Shown: piece after piece, positions 8,643 to 14,736 of the stretch | Numbering within the stretch: the stretch's first letter is position 1 | How the letters are laid out: every line of letters starts with the position of its first letter | Source of the DNA: Pseudomonadota bacterium | Lineage (GTDB): Bacteria > Pseudomonadota > Alphaproteobacteria > Rhizobiales > Rhizobiaceae | Direction of reading: 5' to 3' | Assembly: GCA_023435335.1 (NCBI GenBank) | Contig: JAEYRU010000167.1 | Span: 1-14,736 of the forward strand | DNA: 14,736 nucleotides | Translations under genes and position numbers: made by a program | The notes under the pieces: model-generated | What the model saw: only the letters and a program-made list of their open reading frames with translations | Databases searched by the model: none | Told to the model about the DNA's origin: nothing

Positions 8643-10259
8643 CTAGTGCCGGAAGTGCCTTACGCCGGTGAAGACCATCGCGATACCGTGCTCGTCGGCG
8701 GCGGCGATCACGTCCTCGTCGCGCATCGAGCCGCCCGGCTGGATGACCGCCGTCGCGCCCGCTTCCACCGCTGCCAGCAGGCCGTCAGCGAATGGGAAGA
8801 ATGCGTCCGAGGCGACGACGGACCCGCGTGTCAGCGGTTCCGCGTGGCCGCTCGCCTCGGCGGCATCGAGCGCCTTGCGCGCAGCGATGCGCGAGGAATC
8901 CACGCGGCTCATCTGCCCGGCGCCGATACCGACCGTCGCGCCACCGCGCGCATAGACGATGGCGTTCGACTTCACATGCTTGGCGACGCGGAAGGCAAAA
9001 CGAAGGTCCGCCATCTCGGCGTCGCTCGGCGCACGCTTCGTCACCACCCTGAGATCGAGGTCGTCGACCACGGCATTGTCGCGATCCTGAACCAGCAGAC
9101 CGCCCGCCACGCTCTTCACCAGCGCTCCCGTGGCACGGGGGTCGGCGATACCGCCGGTGACGAGCAGCCGCAGGTTCGCCTTCGCCGCCACGATGGCCTG
9201 CGCTTCCTCGGAGGCGTCGGGTGCGATGATCACCTCAGTGAAGGTCTTGACGATCTCGCGGGCCGCTTCCGCGTCGAGCGTGCGGTTGAGCGCGACGATG
9301 CCGCCATAGGCCGAGACCGGGTCGCAGGCCAACGCCTTCTCGTAGGCCTCGAGCAGCGTGCCCGCCTCGGCCACGCCGCAGGGATTGGCGTGCTTGATGA
9401 TGGCGACGGCGGCGGTGCGCTCCGGATCGAATTCCGAAACGAGCTCGAAGGCCGCGTCGGTGTCGTTGATGTTGTTGTAGGAGAGCTGTTTGCCCTGCAA
9501 CTGCCTCGCGGTCGCGACGCCGGGCCGCCGATCTCCGGTGACGTAGAACCCGGCATGCTGGTGCGGGTTCTCGCCGTAGCGCATCACCGCCTCCAGCCGT
9601 CCGCCAAAGGCGCGCCACTCCGGATCGACGATCTCCAGCGCCTCGGCGAACCAGCCCGAGATCGCCGCATCGTAGGCCGCCACGCGCGCGAAGGCCTTGG
9701 CCGCCAGCTCCTGGCGGTAGCGGTAGGAGAGGCTACCGCGGTTGCGCTGGAGTTCGGCGATCAGACGGGGGTAGTCGGCGGGATCCGTTACGATCGCGAC
9801 ATAGGCGTGGTTCTTCGCCGCCGCCCGCAGCATCGCCGGGCCACCGATATCGATGTTCTCGACGATCGAAGGGTAGTCGCCGCCCGCGCGACGCACTTCC
9901 TCGAAGGGATAAAGGTTGATCACGGCGAGGTCGATCGCGCCGATACCATGCGCCTCCATCGCCTGGCGGTGCTCCGCGTCATCGCGGATCGCGAGCAGCC
10001 CGCCATGCACCGCCGGATGCAGCGTCTTGACGCGCCCGTCCATGATTTCGGGAAAGCCGGTGACGTCGGAGACGTCGCGCACCGCCACGCCGGCTCCGGC
10101 AAGCGCCTTTGCGGTGCCGCCGGTCGAGACGAGTTCCACACCCGCTTCGGCGAGGGCGGCGGCCAGTTCGGCGAGCCCCGACTTGTCCGAGACGGAGATG
10201 AGCGCGCGATGGACGTGCACGAGGTCGGGCGGGGCAATCTTCTTGGAGGCGACGGCCAT
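8643..10259 (-). CDS. purH: Bifunctional AICAR transformylase / IMP cyclohydrolase PurH
   Basis: PurH catalyses the last two steps of de novo purine synthesis: formylation of AICAR with 10-formyl-tetrahydrofolate, then ring closure of FAICAR to IMP, in the cytoplasm. The 538-residue length is standard. The N-terminal MGS-like cyclohydrolase domain contains SDKSGL (24-29), STGGTAKAL, and GRVKTLHPAVHGG from residue 75. The transformylase domain contains RYGENPHQ (227-234), KQLSYNNINDTDAAFE, the catalytic KHANPCG (K289, H290), KHVKSNAIVYA, SDAFFPFADGL, and a C-terminal FTGVRHFRH. No key motif is missing. The ATG at 10259 has a modest ribosome site, GGAAAG at 10267-10272. It lies between the heparinase-like gene (115 nt upstream) and the oxidoreductase gene (97 nt downstream), all on the same strand. 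Identification is certain. Confidence 0.98.
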   Translation of the reverse strand: MAVASKKIAPPDLVHVHRALISVSDKSGLAELAAALAEAGVELVSTGGTAKALAGAGVAVRDVSDVTGFPEIMDGRVKTLHPAVHGGLLAIRDDAEHRQAMEAHGIGAIDLAVINLYPFEEVRRAGGDYPSIVENIDIGGPAMLRAAAKNHAYVAIVTDPADYPRLIAELQRNRGSLSYRYRQELAAKAFARVAAYDAAISGWFAEALEIVDPEWRAFGGRLEAVMRYGENPHQHAGFYVTGDRRPGVATARQLQGKQLSYNNINDTDAAFELVSEFDPERTAAVAIIKHANPCGVAEAGTLLEAYEKALACDPVSAYGGIVALNRTLDAEAAREIVKTFTEVIIAPDASEEAQAIVAAKANLRLLVTGGIADPRATGALVKSVAGGLLVQDRDNAVVDDLDLRVVTKRAPSDAEMADLRFAFRVAKHVKSNAIVYARGGATVGIGAGQMSRVDSSRIAARKALDAAEASGHAEPLTRGSVVASDAFFPFADGLLAAVEAGATAVIQPGGSMRDEDVIAAADEHGIAMVFTGVRHFRH

Positions 10260-10374
10260 GGCGGGGCTTTCCGGCGATGTGGAGTTGCGCGCGCCCTATC
10301 ACAGCGGACGTGGATTGGGAATCATCCAGACTGGCCGAATGCCAATAGGTCGCGCCGCACCGGCCCGAACGGCG

Positions 10375-12084
10375 TCACTCCGCCCTGTTGGTGCGGGTGA
10401 AGCGCCAATTCACCTCGGTAACTTCCGAAGCCTTGAAGGAGAGCACGATCTGGCGGCTCTTCTGCGGGCCGGCGAGGTCGGCGAAGAAGATGGAATCCTC
10501 CACCACAGGCTCGATCTCGCCGCAGGTGAAGACCCACAGGTCGCTTGCCGCGCCTTTGAGCACCATGCGGTCCTCGCGGTCGCGGAAAAGGCCGATAGAG
10601 GGGTGCACGTGGAAGCGGATGCTGACAAGATCGCGGCCGTTGCCGACGGCCCGTCCTCCGCCCGCACGGAAGAAGCGATCGCTGCCTTCCAGGATGCTGC
10701 CCTCCGCCGAGAGCGCCAGTTCGCGCTCGTGATAGATCCCGAAACGCGAAACGTAGCCGTCATGGCTGGCGACGAACCCCTGGGTGCCCGCTGAATCGGT
10801 GCGCGCAGCCGGAACCTTGCGCGGGCCGCCGATCAGCGGCGTGCCGATCAGCTCGGCAAGATTCGGCGCAAGCGAGAAGCGGGCGGACGAGGTGTCATTG
10901 ACCGTGGCGGTCGAATGCGCGGCGGTAGCGCGCGAGAGCGGGCGGAAGTCGTCGTCGCCGAATTCGTCTACGCCGCAATTGACGATGAAACGCTGGCGGC
11001 CCGACGACATCTCGAAGGACAGGCACCCGGCATGCGCACGGTGCGACATGTCGGCCGGCGGCGCGACGCCGGTGTCAGCGATGACGGTGGTATCGCCGAG
11101 GGCCAGTCGCTGATAGCCGGAATGCGGCATATTAAGCAGCGGCTGGCCTGCCGTGTCGTCATGGCGCAGGATGGCGGCCACCCGGTCCTGGGCGGTGGCG
11201 CCCATGCCGTTGAAGAGGGCGAGGATACCGTCACGGTGGCGGAAGAAGCGAAGGGCGGGAAGCATGCGCTCCACCGCAGCGATCAGCTCCGCGGGCGGCG
11301 ATTCCGCCTGGTTGGCATAGGTGTGGCGCAAGGGCAGGAGGTCGGCCAGCAGTTCCAGCAACGCCATCGGGTTGCGCGAGACGTGGCCGCCATCCGCCAG
11401 GATCTGCCGGTCCAGCTCGGCCGCGAGGTGGCGGGTGGCGGCGCGCAGCGTGGCCGCCGGCGCGGGCAGCGAAAGCGCGGCATAAGCGAGCGCCGCGCGC
11501 GCGCGCAGCCGCTCCTCGCCCTGCGCCATCTCAGGCACCATCGCGCGCAGGTAGCGGATCTGCAGCGACAGCGAGCGCAGATAGGCGCGGTAGAAGGAAA
11601 GCTCCGCGCCCTGCAGGACCACTGCAGAGTGCTGCAGCCAGGCGATGATGCGCCGGGCGGTGATGGCAGGCTCCCAGGCGACGCCGCCGATGCGGCGGCC
11701 ATGCGTCGACATCCAGTCGGAAACCAGCGCCCGCGCGTTGGCCGCGGCAAGCTCGGTGCCGGCTTCGCGCATGTGGCGGAGCCAGCGGAAGCCATGCAGG
11801 GAATGCAGCCAGCCGATGTCCGCATATTCCAGCTGGAAAGGCGACTCCCCGCCGGTGTCGATCATGTGGCCGGCAAGCGGGAAACGGCCGTGATAGATCT
11901 CGTCAGCGATCTGCTTGTCGGCGAGGCGCAGGTCTGGCGGCGCGATCAGTACGCGCTCCGGCGTGCGGCCGGAATAGCGCCAGCGGTAGACCGGCCCCGT
12001 GCGCAGGCGCCGGCGTGCACGGCGCCATACAGCGCGGGCCACCAGTCCCCAGAGAGGCGGACTTTCACCCCTCCCGTTCGCCAA
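10375..12084 (-). CDS. Heparinase II/III family protein (putative polysaccharide lyase), TTG start
   Basis: A 569-residue protein with the two-part architecture of heparinase II/III-type lyases: an all-helical N-terminal toroid (for example GGVAWEPAITARRIIAWLQHS, and DGGHVSRNP around residue 232), then a beta-sandwich C-terminal domain. The C-terminal part contains MPHSGYQRLALGDTTVIAD, HRAHAGCLSFEMSSGRQRF and SRATAAHSTATVND. Tyr324 and His351 and His390 (TTG-start numbering) are candidate active-site residues by family pattern; this was not checked by alignment. Family members cleave acidic polysaccharides such as heparin or alginate oligomers by beta-elimination; the substrate here is unknown. 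No signal peptide is seen; the N-terminus is short and strongly basic (WRRARRRLR). The start at TTG 12084 follows AAGGAGGG at 12092-12099. An in-frame ATG at 12165 would add 27 residues but has no ribosome site. It sits between rsmB and purH without other carbohydrate genes, so its role is not explained by context. Confidence 0.85.
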   Translation of the reverse strand: MANGRGESPPLWGLVARAVWRRARRRLRTGPVYRWRYSGRTPERVLIAPPDLRLADKQIADEIYHGRFPLAGHMIDTGGESPFQLEYADIGWLHSLHGFRWLRHMREAGTELAAANARALVSDWMSTHGRRIGGVAWEPAITARRIIAWLQHSAVVLQGAELSFYRAYLRSLSLQIRYLRAMVPEMAQGEERLRARAALAYAALSLPAPAATLRAATRHLAAELDRQILADGGHVSRNPMALLELLADLLPLRHTYANQAESPPAELIAAVERMLPALRFFRHRDGILALFNGMGATAQDRVAAILRHDDTAGQPLLNMPHSGYQRLALGDTTVIADTGVAPPADMSHRAHAGCLSFEMSSGRQRFIVNCGVDEFGDDDFRPLSRATAAHSTATVNDTSSARFSLAPNLAELIGTPLIGGPRKVPAARTDSAGTQGFVASHDGYVSRFGIYHERELALSAEGSILEGSDRFFRAGGGRAVGNGRDLVSIRFHVHPSIGLFRDREDRMVLKGAASDLWVFTCGEIEPVVEDSIFFADLAGPQKSRQIVLSFKASEVTEVNWRFTRTNRAE

Positions 12085-12091
12085 CGCGGTA

Positions 12092-12099
12092 CCCTCCTT
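12092..12099 (-). promoter_or_regulatory. Strong Shine-Dalgarno site for a TTG start
   Basis: On the minus strand the sequence reads AAGGAGGG, a near-perfect anti-16S match. Counted from GGAGG, it lies eight bases before TTG at 12084-12082. No ATG or GTG lies at a suitable distance. This decides the start of the heparinase-like gene and leaves a 96-nt untranslated gap after the rsmB stop. Confidence 0.75.
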
Positions 12100-12180
12100 C
12101 GCGAGGCGCCTCGACCTCTTCGGCGAATAGTGTAGATGATTCAGCGCCTTGTGCGAAGGCTGCATTCAGCCGGCCCGGCA

Positions 12181-13533
12181 TCAGGCAGCCCGGCGCAAGC
12201 GCGCGGCGAAGAAACCGTCGCAGCCCGATATGGCGGGATCGCCAAGATCGAGGTCGGCAGGCGTGGTGCGCAGCCAGCCCTCCGGGGCGAGAAACGGTGC
12301 GATGCTGGGGAATTCCTCCGGCGCGAGCGGCTCAACAACGACGTCCGGCCTTTCTGCCAGGAAGGCCGCGACCAGCTCCTCGCCCTCGGAGGGGTCGAGG
12401 GAGCAGTTGGCGAAGACGAGCCGGCCGCCGGGTTTCACCATCGCTGCGGCGCGGTCGAGAAGGCGGCGCTGCAGGCCGGCGAGTTTCTCGATGTCCTGCG
12501 GCGATTTGGTCCAGGGGACGTCGGGGTGGCGCCTTACCGTACCGGTCGAGGAGCAGGGCGCGTCAAGCAGAAGTGCGTCAAAGAGTTCCGCGGGCTCGTA
12601 GTCGAGCGCGTCGGCCTCGACGATTTCGGCTTCGAGCTTCAGCCGTTCGAGATTGGTGGCGAGCCGCCTGAGCCGGCTCTTCGACAGGTCGACGGCGGTG
12701 ACGCGCGCGCCGGCATGGGCGAGTTGCGCAGTCTTTCCGCCCGGCGCGGCGCAGAGGTCAAGCACATGCTTGCCGGCCACGTCTCCCAACAGGCGCGCAG
12801 GCAGGGCGGCGGAGAAGTCCTGCACCCACCATTCGCCGTCAGCATAGCCGGGAAGCTCCGGAACGGGCGAGGCGAGGCGAGCCGCGCGCACGGTGCCGGT
12901 AGGGAGCACCACGCCGCCAAGCTTTGTGGCCCAGCCCTGCGGGTCCGACTTCGCCGTGAAATCGGTCGGCGCCTCCAGCCGGTGCATGGCAAGGATGCGA
13001 GCGGCTTTTTCGGCGCCGTAGGCGGCTTCCAGCCGGACGGCGAACCATTCCGGCGCGTCCACGGTCTTTTCCAGTGCCGCCGGCAGCGCACGCTCCTTGC
13101 GGCGCCCGATCTCGCGCAGCACCGCGTTGACCAGCGCTGCGAAACGGGCGGTGCGCGGATCCGAGCGGGCATGCTCGACGGCAAGATCGACGGCGGCGCT
13201 GTCGGGGATGTTGAGGAAGAGCATCTGCGCGGCGCCGACATGCAGGATGTGGGCGAGCGCATGGGCATTGGCGGGAAGCGGACGCTCGAGGCGCGCCGAA
13301 ACCAGCGCGGCGATGGTGTTGCGGTGGCGCAAGGCCGTCGCCAGGATGGCGCGGACCAGCGCCCTGTCGCGCGGTTCCAGCGCCAGGTATTGCGGATGAC
13401 CGTGCTCGTTGTCGGTCAGCCCGTCCAGCGAGGTACTGGCGTCCACCACCGCGCCGAGCAGCCTCGCCGCGGTCATGCGGGCGGCGAGACCGGGGCGATC
13501 GGGCGCGTGGCGTGGCGTGGGTTTCCGGCGCAT
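12181..13533 (-). CDS. rsmB: 16S rRNA (cytosine-967 C5) methyltransferase RsmB
   Basis: RsmB transfers a methyl group from S-adenosylmethionine to C5 of cytosine 967 (E. coli numbering) of 16S rRNA. The 450-residue protein starts with a NusB-like helical RNA-binding domain (about residues 20-150, including LEPRDRALVRAIL). The Rossmann methyltransferase domain contains WWVQDFSAALPARLL, motif I LDLCAAPGGKT (258-268), motif IV DAPCSSTG with C327, and motif VI ANCSLDPSEGE with C377. The two cysteines are the helper and the nucleophile in this family, and their 50-residue spacing matches E. coli Fmu (C325 and C375). Motif VI reads NCS instead of the more usual TCS. The ATG at 13533 has only a purine-rich GGAAGAG directly before it, a poor ribosome site; an ATG at 13476 is the alternative, but it has no site at all. 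It is preceded by htpX on the same strand after 113 nt. Confidence 0.95.
   Translation of the reverse strand: MRRKPTPRHAPDRPGLAARMTAARLLGAVVDASTSLDGLTDNEHGHPQYLALEPRDRALVRAILATALRHRNTIAALVSARLERPLPANAHALAHILHVGAAQMLFLNIPDSAAVDLAVEHARSDPRTARFAALVNAVLREIGRRKERALPAALEKTVDAPEWFAVRLEAAYGAEKAARILAMHRLEAPTDFTAKSDPQGWATKLGGVVLPTGTVRAARLASPVPELPGYADGEWWVQDFSAALPARLLGDVAGKHVLDLCAAPGGKTAQLAHAGARVTAVDLSKSRLRRLATNLERLKLEAEIVEADALDYEPAELFDALLLDAPCSSTGTVRRHPDVPWTKSPQDIEKLAGLQRRLLDRAAAMVKPGGRLVFANCSLDPSEGEELVAAFLAERPDVVVEPLAPEEFPSIAPFLAPEGWLRTTPADLDLGDPAISGCDGFFAARLRRAA
13506..13520. repeat. Three tandem CGTGG units inside the 5' end of rsmB
   Basis: CGTGG is repeated three times without interruption, read on the + strand, and falls in codons 5-9 of rsmB. 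Gain or loss of one 5-nt unit would shift the reading frame. Three copies is short and easily arises by chance in GC-rich DNA, so no phase variation is claimed. Confidence 0.5.
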
Positions 13534-13646
13534 CTCTTCCGTGGGCCGCTGCGGCGAAGCCGGGCTGCGCCCGTCACAAATCAGGTTTCGCCCCGTCTCT
13601 TTCCTACAAGTGCAGTCTTTTCAAGCGGAAAGCGTGAGCCCGCGCT

Positions 13647-14660
13647 TCAGCGCCTTGCGCGCGGGCCGGTCGGGTTGCGGCCCCAGGGGTTGGGCTGCGG
13701 CCTCGGCTGGCTGGCCGGCGTGGTATCCGCCGGTCGGGCGCTCCATGGGCCGGCTTCGGTGTGCGGGGCCTGGGGGCGGGGTGCCGGACGCGGGGCCGGC
13801 GCGCCGCCGCCGCTGCCGAACTCCGCATGCATCGCTTCCAGCGCGGCGATTCGGTTCTCCGTGTTTGGGTGCGTGGAGAAGAGCCCGTCCATGCGCTCTC
13901 CCGACAGCGGGTTGATGATGAACATGTGCGCCGTCGCCGGGTTGCGCTCGGCGTCGGGATTGTGGATCGCCTTGGCGCCGCGGGCGATCTTGTCGAGCGC
14001 CGAGGCGAGCCAGAGCGGCTGGCCGCAGATCTCGGCGCCGCGGCGGTCGGCGGAGTATTCGCGCGTCCGGCTGATCGCCATCTGCACCATCATCGCCGCC
14101 AGAGGCGCGACGATGATGGCGACCAGGACACCGAGGATGCCGAGCGGATTGTTGTTGTTGCGGCTGCCGCCCATGAAGAAGGCGAAATTGCCCAGCATCG
14201 AGACGGCGCCGGCAAGGGTGGCGGTGATCGTCATGGTGAGCGTGTCGCGGTTCTGCACATGGGCGAGCTCATGCGCCATGACGCCGGAAACTTCCTCGGG
14301 GGACAGCCGCTCGAGCAGGCCCGTGGTGGCGGCGACTGCCGCGTTTTGCGGGTTGCGGCCGGTAGCGAAGGCGTTGGGCTGGGGGTTGCGGATGAGATAG
14401 ACTCTCGGCATAGGCAGCCCGGCACGGGCAGCCAGATCGCGCACGATTCCGTAGTACTGGGGTGCGGTGCGCTCGTCGACCTCGGTGGCATGATGCATTC
14501 TGAGCACCATCTTGTCGGCATTCCAGTAGCTGAACAGGTTCATGCCGGCGGCGAGCAGGAAGGCGATCATCATGCCGCCGGACCCGCCGATAAGATAACC
14601 GACGCCCATGAACAGCGCGGTCATCAGCGCGAGCAGCATTGCGGTACGAATGACGTTCAT
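13647..14660 (-). CDS. htpX: Membrane zinc metalloprotease HtpX (M48B)
   Basis: HtpX is an inner-membrane protease with a cytoplasmic active site that degrades damaged or misassembled membrane proteins, overlapping with FtsH. The 337-residue protein begins MNVIRTAM and has two N-terminal membrane segments (about 3-24 and 30-45), the zinc site MAHELAHVQNRDT (H130, E131, H134), two further hydrophobic segments (about 140-164 and 172-194), and TREYSAD with E201 as the expected third zinc ligand. FSTHPNTENRIAAL closes the conserved core. Unlike E. coli HtpX (293 residues), it carries about 55 extra C-terminal residues rich in Pro, Arg, Gly and Ala. The start at 14660 has GGAG six bases upstream (14667-14670); the in-frame ATG at 14678 lies upstream of that site and would add six residues. 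A heat-shock-like promoter element lies about 58 bases upstream. rsmB follows on the same strand after 113 nt. Confidence 0.95.
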   Translation of the reverse strand: MNVIRTAMLLALMTALFMGVGYLIGGSGGMMIAFLLAAGMNLFSYWNADKMVLRMHHATEVDERTAPQYYGIVRDLAARAGLPMPRVYLIRNPQPNAFATGRNPQNAAVAATTGLLERLSPEEVSGVMAHELAHVQNRDTLTMTITATLAGAVSMLGNFAFFMGGSRNNNNPLGILGVLVAIIVAPLAAMMVQMAISRTREYSADRRGAEICGQPLWLASALDKIARGAKAIHNPDAERNPATAHMFIINPLSGERMDGLFSTHPNTENRIAALEAMHAEFGSGGGAPAPRPAPRPQAPHTEAGPWSARPADTTPASQPRPQPNPWGRNPTGPRARR

Positions 14661-14666
14661 CGCGGT

Positions 14667-14670
14667 CTCC
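14667..14670 (-). promoter_or_regulatory. Ribosome binding site fixing the htpX start
   Basis: GGAG on the minus strand lies six bases before the ATG at 14660. It falls inside the short extension that the upstream ATG at 14678 would encode. The shorter form also begins like known HtpX proteins, close to the first membrane segment. Confidence 0.7.
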
Positions 14671-14717
14671 AGGCCCAAGGCATCCGCGAAAGGCTCGAAC
14701 GCGGCGCCATTGGGTTC

Positions 14718-14726
14718 TATATGGGG
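14718..14726 (-). promoter_or_regulatory. Possible RpoH (sigma-32) type -10 element upstream of htpX
   Basis: The minus strand reads CCCCATATA, which fits the E. coli sigma-32 -10 consensus CCCCATnTA. It would give a leader of about 50 nt before the htpX ATG. The matching -35 element (CTTGAA-like) would fall beyond the right edge of the window, so the promoter cannot be confirmed here. htpX is a known heat-shock gene in E. coli. TATAGA within the same stretch could equally be a sigma-70 -10 element. Confidence 0.4.
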
Positions 14727-14736
14727 AAAGTCCCAC

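Noticed and set aside
6328..8646. Long open frame (772 codons) on the + strand opposite the oxidoreductase gene
   Set aside because: Its translation is Arg/His/Asp-rich with no recognisable motif, and the opposite strand encodes a clear molybdoenzyme. Long antisense frames are expected where third positions are strongly GC-biased.
10260..10374. TTGGCA on the - strand upstream of purH as a -35 promoter box
   Set aside because: The sequence 16-17 nt downstream (GATTCC/ATTCCC) is a poor -10 match. A purH promoter may lie here, but I cannot place it.
8646..10400. Long open frame (584 codons) on the + strand opposite purH
   Set aside because: It is a mirror of purH codon bias, with no domain-like sequence.
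12160..12188. Imperfect inverted repeat just after the rsmB stop (outer CTGC/GCAG, inner GCCG/CGGC) as a terminator
   Set aside because: It has a large internal mismatch and no T-run on the minus strand. GC-rich chance pairing is more likely.
13534..13646. CTTGAAA on the - strand in the htpX-rsmB gap as a heat-shock -35 box for rsmB
   Set aside because: No CCCCAT-like -10 element appears at the needed 13-17 nt spacing, and no sigma-70 pair was convincing.
12136..14400. Long open frame (754 codons) on the + strand opposite rsmB and htpX
   Set aside because: It spans two well-identified genes and their gap, has low-complexity composition and no ribosome site that I could support.

Overview
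The window is a compact, GC-rich chromosomal segment with seven genes, nearly gap-free coding and no visible mobile element, tRNA, rRNA or CRISPR array. Protein content suggests an alphaproteobacterium, most likely of the order Hyphomicrobiales (rhizobia, Brucella and Phyllobacteriaceae relatives). The reasons are a very large NAD-glutamate dehydrogenase of the 180-kDa class, an RsmB with the N-terminal form typical of these bacteria, and the run htpX - rsmB - heparinase II/III-like gene - purH, which I recall as a recurring order in this group. The taxonomic placement is inference from protein flavour and codon use, not from a marker gene.

Layout. On the + strand, positions 27-4781 hold a complete catabolic NAD-glutamate dehydrogenase, followed after a 78-nt gap containing two GC-rich hairpins by a UMF1/Atg22-like MFS transporter (4860-6251). 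This pair converges on a minus-strand block, with only 13 nt between the stop codons. Reading the minus strand from the right edge leftwards, the block is htpX (membrane zinc protease), rsmB (16S rRNA m5C967 methyltransferase), a heparinase II/III-family protein, purH (last two steps of IMP synthesis) and a YdeP-type molybdopterin oxidoreductase. Gaps in this block are about 95-115 nt and no strong intrinsic terminator is visible in them, so partial co-transcription is possible but unproven.

How the genes relate. Most are housekeeping functions: amino-acid catabolism, purine synthesis, rRNA modification and membrane-protein quality control. Glutamate dehydrogenase and the neighbouring transporter may work together in amino-acid use, because the eukaryotic Atg22 relatives move amino acids. 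The heparinase-like protein and the YdeP-type oxidoreductase are the two genes whose physiological roles are really open.

Start-site revisions: the transporter starts at 4860 (not 4806), htpX at 14660 (not 14678), and the heparinase-like gene most likely at a TTG at 12084 behind a near-perfect Shine-Dalgarno sequence. I see no clear evidence of an undescribed multi-gene system here. The points most worth following up are the orphan heparinase-like gene, a heat-shock-sigma-like promoter element upstream of htpX at the window edge, and the hairpin pair between the dehydrogenase and the transporter.
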